This document shows, piece by piece, positions 8,050-17,530 of a stretch of DNA of 64,000 bases. Both the position numbers and the translations under genes were made by a program. The notes under the pieces are model-generated. The model was not told the origin of the DNA and searched no databases. It worked only from the letters and a program-made list of their open reading frames with translations. The DNA is from Marinobacter denitrificans (lineage in GTDB: Bacteria > Pseudomonadota > Gammaproteobacteria > Pseudomonadales > Oleiphilaceae). How positions within the stretch are numbered: the first letter of the stretch is position 1; the number at the start of each line of letters is the position of its first letter. The DNA is taken from positions 1 to 64,000 of the forward strand of contig NZ_VMHN01000012.1 of the NCBI RefSeq assembly GCF_008795955.1. Reading direction: 5' to 3'.

Positions 8050-9621
8050 CTAGAGGTACTTCTCGATCGGCAACCAAGAAAGAAAACGGGACTGTGCACG
8101 GCGCCACCAGCCAACCGTTGGTTCGCTTTCAAAGACTTCCCCGCCACTACGCCATTGCGTGTCGCCGCTTTCATCCAGAGAGACTTCCCAGCTGTTTTGC
8201 GGCTCCATAACTGACTGAATGTCTCCGGCCACCCGCTCTGCCAGCTCGGGGCTATGAATAATCAGCACCGTTTCGCCGTTCAGGTAGATTGAGCGGAGGT
8301 TGACGTTGAAGGACCCCACCACGAGAGTGCTGCGATCAAACACCACGGACTTGGAGTGCAGGCTTACCTGGCCTGTGGCGCAGAATCCGTCTGTTGCCAG
8401 CCATTGCTCACAGGCCTCAGCATCTGGTTTGAGTTCATAGATGCGAATGCCCTGCTCCAGCATATAATCACGCCAGCGCGCGTAGCCTGCGTGATTGGTC
8501 ACCAGATCATTGGTTGCCAGCGAATTGGTCAGGGCCGCAACCACTAGCCCCTCGCGTTCACCAACATCCAGTAATTCCAGCTGTTCCTCGGCAAGGATCA
8601 GGTAGGCGGACTCAATCAGAATTTCCTGGTCAGTCGCCTGGACCAGCTGCTGAAGCATTCTGGCGCTCCGCCTGGGGGTTTCAGCCGGCTCGTCCATGGT
8701 TTCAAAAGGCAGATCAAACACCACTTCGCCGTTGGCAACCGTCAGTTGTTCCAACAGCCCGGTCAGCGCTGTCCTTCCCTGCGTGCGGCCGGCCGGTGCA
8801 GGCGCCGGGATGTCAGCCTGCGTTGTGGCCTGGTGGCGAAGCTCCTCAAGCGCCGCGGCCACGTCCGATTCAGCGGGAACGTCCGGATACAGGGCAGATA
8901 CCGGATAGGCCCAGGGGCTGTTCCAGTAGGCCTGGAAGTTATCCGTCATTCCATCAACAACGGGACCTATTGCGAGCACATCACGGTCCCGGAAATAGCG
9001 CCCTGAATCAAACCCGAAATACTCATCACCAATGTTGCGGCCACCAACAATGCCCGCCGCCCTATCCACCACGAAGGTCTTGTTGTGCATGCGCCGGTTA
9101 ATCCGGTCGAAATCCATCAGGAACGACACCCAGCGCCCCCATCCACTGCGGCTTCTGGCAGGATTAAAAATGCGGATCTGAATATTGGCGTGAGTGCCCA
9201 GCGCAGCAAAGAGTTCACCAATGCTCTCGGCATTGAAATCATCCAGTAGCAACCTGACCTGCACACCACTGTCTGCGGCGAGGAGTAGCCGGCCAGCGAG
9301 ATAGCGCCCGGAGCCATCATTGCCCCAGATGTAATACTGGGCGTCGATGCTCTGTTCCGCAGACTCAATCAGAGCCGCACGGGAGAGGAACGCTTCCTGT
9401 CCGGAATTCAGAAGGTAAAAGCCGGACTGTCCGTTCGAACCGGCCAATCTCTGCCTGGACTGTCTGAATAGAAAGCTGTCATTGTTGGGCACGGCTTCCT
9501 CGACTCCGGAATGTACGACCGGTTGCAAGCCGCCCGTACAACCGGCCAACAACGTTACCAACACCAGGATCCACCCGCCTGAGGCTGAGAGCGCAAGCGG
9601 GAAAAACCGGCGCAGTGGCAT
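8050..9621 (-). CDS. Phospholipase D-family lipoprotein (cardiolipin synthase-like)
   Basis: This 523-residue protein carries a lipoprotein signal with LAGC (25-28), so it is likely anchored to a membrane facing the periplasm. It has two HKD-type half sites, HNK at 179-181 followed by the GGRNIGDEY loop and HSK at 422-424 followed by GSFNVN, the paired catalytic motifs of phospholipase D enzymes. The arrangement matches the YmdC/ClsC-like group that transfers phosphatidyl groups; the substrate is not shown. Its ATG overlaps the stop of the upstream usp gene by one base (TAATG), indicating translational coupling in the sulP-usp-PLD operon. Confidence 0.85.
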   Translation of the reverse strand: MPLRRFFPLALSASGGWILVLVTLLAGCTGGLQPVVHSGVEEAVPNNDSFLFRQSRQRLAGSNGQSGFYLLNSGQEAFLSRAALIESAEQSIDAQYYIWGNDGSGRYLAGRLLLAADSGVQVRLLLDDFNAESIGELFAALGTHANIQIRIFNPARSRSGWGRWVSFLMDFDRINRRMHNKTFVVDRAAGIVGGRNIGDEYFGFDSGRYFRDRDVLAIGPVVDGMTDNFQAYWNSPWAYPVSALYPDVPAESDVAAALEELRHQATTQADIPAPAPAGRTQGRTALTGLLEQLTVANGEVVFDLPFETMDEPAETPRRSARMLQQLVQATDQEILIESAYLILAEEQLELLDVGEREGLVVAALTNSLATNDLVTNHAGYARWRDYMLEQGIRIYELKPDAEACEQWLATDGFCATGQVSLHSKSVVFDRSTLVVGSFNVNLRSIYLNGETVLIIHSPELAERVAGDIQSVMEPQNSWEVSLDESGDTQWRSGGEVFESEPTVGWWRRAQSRFLSWLPIEKYL

Positions 9622-10472
9622 TAACGCAGTATCACCAGCGGTTTCCGGGCAGTTTTCAGCATCGTCGTTGTGGTGCTGCCCACCAGGAACTGGCGGATTC
9701 GCGAATGCCCATAGGCACCCATCACCAGGATGTCGATACCATGCTCTTCCTGGTACGCATGGAGAGTAGGTTCCACATCACCGGCGCGAATGGCCAGGGT
9801 GATCTCGGAACCAAGGTCACCCAGTATCCTCTCGGCTTTCTTGAGCTGCTCCCAGCGGTCATTGGTGTCAGCCCCGATCATCACCAGGTGAATCGGCATG
9901 CCTTTAAGTACCGGGCTTCCCGCAAGCAACTCCACACCTTTGAAGGCGGTGGCGCTGCCATCGAAGGCCAGCATCGCGCTCGTCGGCTGCCGGTATTCAT
10001 CCGGTACCAACAGTATCGGGCGGTGGACGCTGCGGATCACGGTTTCCAGCTGGCTGCCCACATGCACGTTCCGGTCGGAGCTGCTCTCGCCGTGAAGCCC
10101 CATCACCAGCAAACGGGTCTGGTTTTCCAGAGCCAGAAGAGATTCGGTGAGGTCGCCATGGCGCTGACGCTTGAGGACATCGTCGACGCCCAATGTCTTC
10201 ACCCGGTCCTCGGCTTCATCCAGCATATGGTGGCCATGCTCCAGGGCCAGCTTCGAGCGCCTCCGGTCCAGCTCGGCCAGCTCGTCCATCAGCTGTTCGC
10301 GGCTGCCTAGCCCAATGTTACCGGCCAGGTCCGGCTCCGTCGGGTAGCGCTCTTCGTCCAACACGTGCAGCAGTGTCACAGGTGTTTCCATGTACTTGCT
10401 GGCCCAGGCGGCGTAATCACACACCGCCGGCGCAGCCCTGGAGCCGTCGATACAGGCAACTACTCGTAGCAT
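9621..10472 (-). CDS. Tandem universal stress protein
   Basis: The product has two consecutive Usp domains (about 1-145 and 150-283 from this start). The second ends with the ATP-binding pattern G-x2-G-x9-G-S/T (GAYGHSRIRQFLVGST). I start at the ATG at 10472, behind GGCGAGG; a longer frame starting at 10547, two bases after the sulP stop, adds 25 asparagine-rich residues not expected in the fold. It sits between sulP and the PLD gene and overlaps the latter. Pairing with a SulP anion transporter suggests it tunes transport or senses energy state; that is inference. Confidence 0.85.
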   Translation of the reverse strand: MLRVVACIDGSRAAPAVCDYAAWASKYMETPVTLLHVLDEERYPTEPDLAGNIGLGSREQLMDELAELDRRRSKLALEHGHHMLDEAEDRVKTLGVDDVLKRQRHGDLTESLLALENQTRLLVMGLHGESSSDRNVHVGSQLETVIRSVHRPILLVPDEYRQPTSAMLAFDGSATAFKGVELLAGSPVLKGMPIHLVMIGADTNDRWEQLKKAERILGDLGSEITLAIRAGDVEPTLHAYQEEHGIDILVMGAYGHSRIRQFLVGSTTTTMLKTARKPLVILR

Positions 10473-10548
10473 CTCAACCTCGCCTTGGTGATTGTTATGG
10501 TTGTTATTCTGACCGGGATCGTTGTTGAATTCCTTGGCTTGCGTCATA

Positions 10549-12036
10549 TCAGTGCCCCATCAGCTGGTCAACGGCATCGGGTTTGTCGTGCACGCCGAAA
10601 CGGTCGACGATGGTGGCACTGGCTTCGTTCAGGCCAATGATCTCAACCTCGGCGCCCTCGCGGCGGAACTTGATGACCGCCTTGTCTAGAGCACCCACCG
10701 CCGTAATATCCCAGAAATGCGCCCGGGTCAGATCTATCACCACATTATCCACTGCTTCCTTGAAATCAAAGGATTCCGTGAACTTTTCCGAGGAACTGAA
10801 AAAGACCTGGCCCACCACATTGTAGGTACGGGTATCGGTGGCGTCATCAAACTCGGAGGTCACCAGCATGTAATGGCCAACCTTATTGGCGAAGAACAGC
10901 GCCGCCAGCAACACACCTGCCAGAACACCAAACGCCAGATTGTGGGTTGCGACAACCACAACAACGGTTACCACCATCACAATGTTGGTGGACAACGGGT
11001 GCTCCTTGAGGTTTTTGATAGACGCCCAACTGAAGGTACCAATCGACACCATGATCATCACAGCCACGAGCGCGGCCATGGGAATCTGCACCAGCCACTG
11101 ATCCAGAACCAGTACGAGCACCAGGAGGAAAACACCTGCCGTCAGTGTTGACAGCCGGGTCCGGCCTCCGGATTTGATGTTGATGATGGACTGGCCAATC
11201 ATTGCGCACCCCGCCATGCCACCTAGCAGGCCGGAACCGATGTTGGCAATCCCCTGCCCCTTGCATTCCCGGTCACGATCACTGGTGGTGTCAGTCAGAT
11301 CATCAACAATCGTAGCGGTCATCATCGATTCCAGTAAGCCAACAATAGCGAGGCCCACGGAATAAGGCAGGATAATCATCAGGGTTTCCAGGTTCAGCGG
11401 CACGTCCGGCCACAGGAAAATCGGGAGCGTATCCGGTAATTGTCCCATATCACCGACAGTGCGGATGTCGATGTTGTAGATCATCGCGATGGCGGTCAGA
11501 ACGACGATGCAGATCAGGGGCGACGGCAGAATGCGGCCGATCACCGGAAGCAGCGGGAACAGATAGATGATACCCAACCCTGCGGCGGTCATGGCATAGA
11601 CATGCCATGTCACATTGGTCAGCTCCGGTAATTGGGCCATGAAAATCAGGATGGCCAGCGCGTTCACAAACCCGGTCACCACCGAGCGGGAGACAAACCG
11701 CATAAGGCCGCCGAGCTTCAGGTAGCCGGCGCCTATCTGCAACAGGCCAGTAAGCAGTGTGGCTGCCAGCAGGTATTCCAGCCCATGTTCCTTTACCAGG
11801 GTAACCATCAGCAGCGCCATGGCGCCGGTGGCGGCCGAGATCATACCGGGGCGGCCGCCCACAAAAGCAATCACCACAGCAATACAGAACGAGGCGTAAA
11901 GGCCCACTTTCGGGTCTACGCCGGCAATAATGGAAAAGGCGATGGCTTCGGGAATCAGCGCCAGCGCCACCACAATACCGGCGAGCAGATCGCCCCGTAT
12001 GTTAGAGAGCCAGTCGGCTTTGAGCTTGTTTACCAT
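10549..12036 (-). CDS. SulP-family inorganic anion transporter with STAS domain
   Basis: This 495-residue inner-membrane transporter has the SulP core (about residues 10-390, many hydrophobic segments, with the family signature around ALIPEAIAFSIIAGVDP) and a C-terminal STAS domain (about 395-495, VIDLTRAHFWDITAVGALDK). SulP proteins move sulfate, bicarbonate or related anions, often with sodium or protons; the substrate cannot be read from sequence. It is the first gene of a leftward operon with usp and a PLD lipoprotein. A carbonic anhydrase-like gene lies elsewhere in the window (43820), so bicarbonate is a possible but unproven substrate. Confidence 0.88.
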   Translation of the reverse strand: MVNKLKADWLSNIRGDLLAGIVVALALIPEAIAFSIIAGVDPKVGLYASFCIAVVIAFVGGRPGMISAATGAMALLMVTLVKEHGLEYLLAATLLTGLLQIGAGYLKLGGLMRFVSRSVVTGFVNALAILIFMAQLPELTNVTWHVYAMTAAGLGIIYLFPLLPVIGRILPSPLICIVVLTAIAMIYNIDIRTVGDMGQLPDTLPIFLWPDVPLNLETLMIILPYSVGLAIVGLLESMMTATIVDDLTDTTSDRDRECKGQGIANIGSGLLGGMAGCAMIGQSIINIKSGGRTRLSTLTAGVFLLVLVLVLDQWLVQIPMAALVAVMIMVSIGTFSWASIKNLKEHPLSTNIVMVVTVVVVVATHNLAFGVLAGVLLAALFFANKVGHYMLVTSEFDDATDTRTYNVVGQVFFSSSEKFTESFDFKEAVDNVVIDLTRAHFWDITAVGALDKAVIKFRREGAEVEIIGLNEASATIVDRFGVHDKPDAVDQLMGH

Positions 12037-12346
12037 AGTTGATATCCAGTCAATTCATTGGAAGGGTGAACACTGCAGGCAAAGCCTGAAATAACTGATT
12101 TGGGCATTGGGAACCGAACGACTTGAGACGAAAACTCAGAGGCAATAGAACCCGCGGTACTCGCCGGAAGCGAATACAGGCTATTGGCTCAAGGAATTAA
12201 CCTGGAGGGTGCGCCGAGCGCTAGGGTGGAGTGATCGTCGGGAATGTCGTGGAGACGTTCATTGAAGTCAGTTCATAGGCTGTGAAATTAAGGCGGCGAA
12301 GTCTACCAGAATGACGCCGGGAAAGTAACCGACCGCACCCCGCGTT
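12037..12346. other. Intergenic region upstream of sulP
   Basis: These 310 bases separate the sulP start from the argO stop, both on the minus strand. No coding frame with family similarity was seen on either strand. It should contain the leftward sulP promoter and the argO terminator, but I find neither a clear -35/-10 pair nor a hairpin with a T run. Confidence 0.5.
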
Positions 12347-12967
12347 TCACATGACTGGCCCTGACAAACCATTACTGGCCAGATGGAAAGCAAGCACGGC
12401 CATCATCGAACCGATGGCCCCGTCAATGAATCGCCATGCCATGGGACTGGCCAGCCAGGGCGACAGTGCAGCTCCACCGAAGGCCAACAGACCGAACCAC
12501 AGCACCGAAGCACTGCTGGCTCCGGCCACAAACACGGCCGGACTCTCCTGCTGGGCCCCGATGGCGGGAATCAGCAGCAGTGTATCCAGGTAGACCTGAG
12601 GGTTGAGCAAGGTGACCGCCAGAGTGGTCAGTACCACCACTCGCACGCTGGTTGCCGCTGACGCATTGGCGCCCAGGCCCTTTCGCCCCACCGCCACCTT
12701 GTAGAAAGCTACCAACGCCAGCCATCCCAGGAACAATACTCCGAGCCAGCGAAGAACATCCAGCGCCTCCGGTACCGCCATCAACGCCGCATTTACCCCG
12801 AACATACCGGCGGTGAAGAGCAGTATATCGGCGGTCATACAGATGCCCGCACAATACCAGTGATGCTCCCGCCGGATCGCCTGGCCGAGAATGTAAGCAT
12901 TCTGGGCACCGATGGCGATGATAATCCCGCCACAAACGATCAGCCCTGTCAGGTAACTTGTCAGCAT
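12347..12967 (-). CDS. argO: LysE/ArgO-type amino acid exporter
   Basis: The 206-residue protein has six hydrophobic segments and the LysE-family start (GAQNAYILGQAIRREHH) and NPQVYLDT motif, typical of ArgO/LysE exporters that release surplus arginine or lysine. It lies head-to-head with an ArgP-type regulator, 83 bases apart, the arrangement known for argO/argP and lysE/lysG. ArgP would be expected to activate it when basic amino acids accumulate; the shared region has TATACT at 13008-13013 as a possible -10 element. Confidence 0.88.
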   Translation of the reverse strand: MLTSYLTGLIVCGGIIIAIGAQNAYILGQAIRREHHWYCAGICMTADILLFTAGMFGVNAALMAVPEALDVLRWLGVLFLGWLALVAFYKVAVGRKGLGANASAATSVRVVVLTTLAVTLLNPQVYLDTLLLIPAIGAQQESPAVFVAGASSASVLWFGLLAFGGAALSPWLASPMAWRFIDGAIGSMMAVLAFHLASNGLSGPVM

Positions 12968-13050
12968 TCTTCCCTCCCGATTTGCTGGAAGCTTACCCGG
13001 AGACCGCTATACTTAAAAATCATAAACCTTATATCCCATGAATTTTTCTT

Positions 13051-13941
13051 ATGCTGGATTACAAGCTGCTTCAGGCCCTGGCAGCCGTTATCGAAAACGG
13101 TGGGTTCGAACGTGCGGGCGAAATACTCGGGCTTACCCAATCAGCGGTTTCGCAACGTATCAAGTCACTGGAGGTGCGCCTGGGCCAACCGGTACTGGTG
13201 AGGCACCCCGAGCTCCAGGCAACGCCGGCGGGTAACAAACTGCTCAACCACTTCCAACAGGTGCAGTTGCTGGAAAGAGACCTTCGCAAAACCATACCCG
13301 CTCTTGCCGAGGACACCACGCGCCTGCGGATCGCCATCAACGCCGACAGCCTTGCCACCTGGTGGGCTTCTGTAGTTGGCAACTTTTGTAGCCGCGAGGG
13401 CGTGCTGCTGGACCTGGTCATTGAGGACCAGGATGTAGGCCTGAAACGAATGCGTGATGGCGATGTTGCCGCCTGCCTGTGCAGCAGCAGCCAGCCTGTT
13501 GCCGGCGGGCGATGCGTGGCACTCGGTGAGATGGTCTATATGCCATTGGCGACGCCACAATACGTCCGCCGTTTTTTCGCCGGCGGTATTACCCCGGAGG
13601 CCTTTGCCAACTCCCCGGCCATCGTTTTCGGACCCAATGACCAGTTACAGCACCGGTTCATGGCTGGTTGCGGCTACCATGGCCGATTTCCCTATCACCT
13701 GTGCCCCTCATCGGAAGGATTCGTTCAGCTTGCCAGGGCCGGTATGGGCTACGGTATGATCCCCGGTATTCAGGCCCGCAAATGGCTGGAGGATGGCAGC
13801 CTCATCAATCTGGCGCCGGGCCACGAGCTGGCCGTTCCTCTCTACTGGCATTTCTGGCGCCACAGCGGAACCCTGCTCCAACGGCTGACCACCACCCTCG
13901 AAGAGGCCACCAAACCCGATAATGGAATACTCCATGGATGA
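13051..13941 (+). CDS. argP: ArgP/LysG-type LysR regulator
   Basis: The 296-residue protein has the LysR winged helix-turn-helix at 1-60 (LGLTQSAVSQRIKSLEVRLG) and the ArgP-like effector domain after it (SLATWWASV, then GMGYGMIPG). ArgP senses lysine and arginine and controls the exporter gene lying divergently next to it. Its last 20 bases overlap the start of the MgtC-like gene, so the two are likely co-transcribed. Confidence 0.88.
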   Translation: MLDYKLLQALAAVIENGGFERAGEILGLTQSAVSQRIKSLEVRLGQPVLVRHPELQATPAGNKLLNHFQQVQLLERDLRKTIPALAEDTTRLRIAINADSLATWWASVVGNFCSREGVLLDLVIEDQDVGLKRMRDGDVAACLCSSSQPVAGGRCVALGEMVYMPLATPQYVRRFFAGGITPEAFANSPAIVFGPNDQLQHRFMAGCGYHGRFPYHLCPSSEGFVQLARAGMGYGMIPGIQARKWLEDGSLINLAPGHELAVPLYWHFWRHSGTLLQRLTTTLEEATKPDNGILHG

Positions 13942-15214
13942 CGTAACCGGCCAGTTGATCGCCAACAACCAGACCACACTGAACCTGGCGATTGCCTTGC
14001 TGCTGGGGGCGATCATCGGCCTGGAGCGTGGCTGGGACGCAAGAAGCCAGGCGTCCGGGGAGCGTATCGCCGGCATCCGGACGTTTGCCCTGATTGGCCT
14101 GCTGGGCGGGGTCGCGGCGCTGCTGGCGCAAGAGGTTACCGAATGGGCGTTTCCGGTGCTCCTGATCAGCGTGGTGGCCATTGCCCTGGTAGCTTTCAGC
14201 GAACGCCTTTCCCATATCCGCAACTTCAGCATCACCGGCACCATCGGCATGGTGCTCACCTTCTGCTATGGCGCCATTGCCGTGGCGGTGGACCCGGCCA
14301 TCGCCACCGGCGCGGCCGTGATTACCGCTCTGATCCTGGACAACAAGAAGGAAATTCACGGACTGGTCGAAAAACTTCAGGAACATGAGCTGGACGCAGC
14401 ACTGAAACTGCTGGTTATTTCGGTTGTCATGCTGCCACTGTTGCCCGATCAGGATCTGGGGCCCGGTGGCGTGCTGAATCCCCGTGAAATCTGGTGGATG
14501 GTGGTGCTGATCGCCTCGGTTTCTTTCGTAGGCTATTTTGCCATCCGGCTGGCCGGCACCAGCAAAGGCATCCTGTTTACCAGTCTGTTCGCCGGGCTGA
14601 GCTCATCTACCGCCCTCACCCTGCATTACGCCAGGCAGTCAACGATCTCGCCCGAGGTCAGCCCCCAGTTTGCCAGTGGTATCCTGATCGCCTGCGGCAC
14701 CATGTTCCCGCGTATCCTGATCTACTGCGCCCTGATCAACCCGGCACTGTTGCCACAACTGGCATGGCCTGTGGCAGTGATGACCCTGCTGCTGTATTTG
14801 CCAGCGCTCATTATCTGGCAGCGTAATCGGGGGCGCCTGGAAGTAAGCCGGCCCGAACTCACCCAGAACCCGCTGGATCTGAAATCCGCCCTTGTCTTCG
14901 GCGTGTTACTGGTGGCTATCCTCCTGCTGGGGGAATTCCTGCAGGAATGGCTGGGCGACCTGGGTATCTATGTACTGGCGGCCAGCTCCGGCATTGCGGA
15001 CGTAGACGCCATAACCCTGTCCCTGACACGAATGTCCCAGGACACGCTTGCAGGGCAGACGGCTGTCATCGGTATTGTTATTGCGGCGGCCACCAATAAC
15101 CTGGTGAAGGCAGGCATAGCCGGGGCCATCGGCCGACGCGAGCTGGGAGTTCGCGTCGCCGGTCCCATGATGGTGTCCCTGCTCGCAGGACTGACCGTTG
15201 CCTGGCTGCAATAA
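13922..15214 (+). CDS. MgtC/SapB-DUF4010 membrane protein
   Basis: The 430-residue membrane protein has an N-terminal MgtC/SapB domain (about 15-150; LGAIIGLERGW, then ERIAGIRTFALIGLLGG) and a C-terminal DUF4010 domain (about 180-425), with about a dozen hydrophobic segments in all. The family is linked to magnesium or acid stress, but this long form has no defined function. The start overlaps argP by 20 bases; an internal ATG at 13934 has a slightly better GGA spacing and may be the true start. Confidence 0.82.
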   Translation: MEYSMDDVTGQLIANNQTTLNLAIALLLGAIIGLERGWDARSQASGERIAGIRTFALIGLLGGVAALLAQEVTEWAFPVLLISVVAIALVAFSERLSHIRNFSITGTIGMVLTFCYGAIAVAVDPAIATGAAVITALILDNKKEIHGLVEKLQEHELDAALKLLVISVVMLPLLPDQDLGPGGVLNPREIWWMVVLIASVSFVGYFAIRLAGTSKGILFTSLFAGLSSSTALTLHYARQSTISPEVSPQFASGILIACGTMFPRILIYCALINPALLPQLAWPVAVMTLLLYLPALIIWQRNRGRLEVSRPELTQNPLDLKSALVFGVLLVAILLLGEFLQEWLGDLGIYVLAASSGIADVDAITLSLTRMSQDTLAGQTAVIGIVIAAATNNLVKAGIAGAIGRRELGVRVAGPMMVSLLAGLTVAWLQ

Positions 15215-15227
15215 GGCTGGTCACTGG

Positions 15228-15878
15228 CTACCAAGCCCGGCGGAAGGTCAGGTTGTAGCGGTAGATTCCGGTCAAAGGGTGGTCACTCGTTTTTAGCGTT
15301 AACACACCGTGGTAGCGCAGCCGCGCGGGGCCACCCCATACCACCACATCACCATGCGCAAGCGGCACTCGCTGCGGCCGCTCGCTGCGCAGCAGACCGC
15401 CGAACTGAAAGGTCGCCGGAACCCCCAGAGATACAGAGACAATGGGCTGATCAAAATCATCCTCGTCCTTGTCCTGGTGAAGCCCCATTTTTGCGCCCGG
15501 CGAATAGCGGTTGATCAGGCAGGAGTCCGGCTCAAAACCGGCATAGCCTGCCGTCTCGGCGGCGTCCACGGCCAGAGCGTTGAACACCTCTGGCATAGCT
15601 GGCCAAGGCTCCCCGGAAACCGGATCCTGAGGCTGATATCGATAACCCCGCCTGTCCGTTACCCAGCCCCAGTCACCACAACAGGTCATGGCGACGGACA
15701 TGGTGTGGCCGCCAGGGGTTTGCATCTGCCGGAACGGCACCTGCTTCGCGACCCGTTCAATACCGTCCAGCAGTTCGGCGTCCGTGGCAACGGCGAATCG
15801 ACGAAGCACAACGGCTCCCTCGCATAGCGCCTCGGCCCAGGGTGCTGGTGGCGCTTGCTCGAAAAGGTCCATGGTCAT
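15228..15878 (-). CDS. alkB: DNA oxidative demethylase AlkB
   Basis: This 216-residue Fe(II)/2-oxoglutarate dioxygenase has the same length as E. coli AlkB. The metal ligands HxD (His134, Asp136) and His190 are present, along with INRYSPGAKMGLHQDKDE and the C-terminal RYNLTFR that holds 2-oxoglutarate. It removes methyl groups from 1-methyladenine and 3-methylcytosine in DNA and RNA. It is convergent with the MgtC-like gene, with 13 bases between stops. It is unrelated to the alkane hydroxylase also named alkB. No ada gene is nearby. Confidence 0.92.
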   Translation of the reverse strand: MTMDLFEQAPPAPWAEALCEGAVVLRRFAVATDAELLDGIERVAKQVPFRQMQTPGGHTMSVAMTCCGDWGWVTDRRGYRYQPQDPVSGEPWPAMPEVFNALAVDAAETAGYAGFEPDSCLINRYSPGAKMGLHQDKDEDDFDQPIVSVSLGVPATFQFGGLLRSERPQRVPLAHGDVVVWGGPARLRYHGVLTLKTSDHPLTGIYRYNLTFRRAW

Positions 15879-15935
15879 GACGTTATCACCCCCGTATACT
15901 TTGCCCAGTTTTTAACACTTGAAAAGGACACTGTC

Positions 15936-16706
15936 ATGTTCGGCCTGTTTATCGGCGGCTTAATCGGTTATCTGTTTGGCCGTTTTCCAGGATTACTGAT
16001 TGGTGCTGTTGCGGGGGCGCTGCTTACCCGTTATATCAAGAGCCGCCTGTTTCAGAAATTGCGCAACGTACAGACGGATTTTCTGGAGTCTGTGTTTGCT
16101 GTGATGGGCGCGCTGTGTAAAGCCGATGGCGTGGTCACCCGCGATGAAATCCAGGTTGCTGAGAGCCTGTTCGCGCGTTTCCGGCTTTCGGGCGAGCACC
16201 GGGAGCGTGCCAAGGCAGCCTTCAACCGCGGCAAGGCCGACGATTTTGATCTGGACGCAGAGCTGCAGCACTTCCTGCGAGTGAGCGGTCGCCAGCCCGC
16301 ATTACTACAGATGTTCCTTCAGGTACAGGTATCCGCCGTGGCCGCCGATGGCGTGGTGCACCCCGCCGAACACGAGATGCTGTTGCGCATTGCCCGCGGC
16401 CTGGGGCTGCCTGAGGCCCAGGTGGACCAACTGGAAGCCATGCTACGTGGCGCGCACACAGGCAGAGCCGGCGCTTCAGGCCAGTCCTCCTCGGCCAGCC
16501 AGCTCGACGATGCCTACAAAGTGCTGGGCGTGTCGTCGGCGGCCAGTGATGCTGAGCTCAAGAAAGCCTATCGCAAACTGATGAGTGAAAATCACCCTGA
16601 CAAACTGGCGGGCCGCGGCCTGCCGGAAAGCATGCGGGAAATGGCAGAAGAGCGAACCCGGGAAATCAGTCACGCCTACGATGTGATCAAAGAAGCCCGC
16701 AAGTAG
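15936..16706 (+). CDS. djlA: DjlA-like co-chaperone (TerB + DnaJ domains)
   Basis: The 256-residue protein has an N-terminal glycine-rich membrane segment (1-30, MFGLFIGGLIGYLFGRFPG), a TerB-like domain (about 50-170) and a C-terminal J domain (about 190-256) with the HPD motif in ENHPDKLAG. This is the DjlA order; DjlA stimulates DnaK ATPase from the inner membrane and affects envelope stress signalling. I start at the ATG at 15936 behind AAAAGGA; an upstream in-frame start would overlap alkB and add non-conserved residues. Divergent to alkB. Confidence 0.88.
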   Translation: MFGLFIGGLIGYLFGRFPGLLIGAVAGALLTRYIKSRLFQKLRNVQTDFLESVFAVMGALCKADGVVTRDEIQVAESLFARFRLSGEHRERAKAAFNRGKADDFDLDAELQHFLRVSGRQPALLQMFLQVQVSAVAADGVVHPAEHEMLLRIARGLGLPEAQVDQLEAMLRGAHTGRAGASGQSSSASQLDDAYKVLGVSSAASDAELKKAYRKLMSENHPDKLAGRGLPESMREMAEERTREISHAYDVIKEARK

Positions 16707-16726
16707 CCTGGCGCCAAACAGTTGGG

Positions 16727-17362
16727 TCAGAGCCAGCGAGGCACTCGCCTGCGATACGCTTCGTAGGGGTCTCCGAAGAGATCGGCGAGCGCCTTTTCCT
16801 CCACTTTCGCCTGCCGTATCAGTACGGTAACGCCGGCAATAAGGCACACCAGAGAGAATATTGAAGGTAGCGCCAGGAAAAAGCCCAACTGGCCCAGCAT
16901 GACAGACAGGAACACCGGGTTTCGGCTGCGGCTGAAGGGCCCCTCGGTGATCAAATGGCGACCCTGCTTGGGGTCCACGCCCGAACGCCACTCCTCATGC
17001 ATGTATGCCTGCAGATAGTTGACCAGGCTAAATGAAAACAGCAGGAACACCATCCCCGTCACCAGTACCGGCCCGTAATACAGTGCATCCAACACACCCA
17101 GCCAGGGGTCGATATCCACGAAGATACGTGCCACAACGGCCGCCAGAATCAGTGCGCGAAACACATTAAAGATATGCCGGTGCCACCACCCGGCAGATGC
17201 CTGCCTGCCATAATGGATAAACGAATAGCCCATCCGTGCGTAAAGACCGAGGCTGCGACTGGTGAACTGCAGGCCGATCATCAGGAAGAAAATTCCGAGG
17301 AAATAACGCACCAATGGCTCGGCAAATGTGTCTAAACTATCCAGAAATACCATTAGATTCAC
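16727..17362 (-). CDS. Membrane methyltransferase of the isoprenylcysteine/phospholipid methyltransferase family
   Basis: The 211-residue protein has about five hydrophobic segments and the family's C-terminal block: LITEGPFSRSRNPVFLS, then a conserved EEKALADLFGDPYEAYRRRV ending. These ICMT/PEMT-like enzymes methylate lipids or small thiols with S-adenosylmethionine at the membrane. The actual substrate is unknown. It lies convergent with the DjlA-like gene with 20 bases between stops. Confidence 0.78.
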   Translation of the reverse strand: MNLMVFLDSLDTFAEPLVRYFLGIFFLMIGLQFTSRSLGLYARMGYSFIHYGRQASAGWWHRHIFNVFRALILAAVVARIFVDIDPWLGVLDALYYGPVLVTGMVFLLFSFSLVNYLQAYMHEEWRSGVDPKQGRHLITEGPFSRSRNPVFLSVMLGQLGFFLALPSIFSLVCLIAGVTVLIRQAKVEEKALADLFGDPYEAYRRRVPRWL

Positions 17363-17530
17363 TGTTTGCGGTGACTGTGCCTGGAAACAAGCTTATAGCC
17401 TGTCACGGCACGTGGAAACCGGATTCTTATCTTTCGTACCCGGTGATGCAATTTCCTGATATGACATATCGTCACGTTTAAACCTCGTATAGAGTAGACG
17501 CAGTTCCGGAATTGACATGGAGTATCCGCC

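Noticed and set aside
9615..10310. 231-residue plus-strand frame opposite usp
   Set aside because: Antisense to a clear Usp protein and without known domain.
10473..10547. N-terminal 25-residue extension of the universal stress protein
   Set aside because: Asn-rich and outside the Usp fold; the internal ATG has a better Shine-Dalgarno site. Not fully excluded.
15228..15878. Linking this alkB to the alkST region as alkane hydroxylase
   Set aside because: The protein is the DNA dioxygenase AlkB (HxD...H, 216 residues), not the membrane alkane monooxygenase; the shared name is coincidence.
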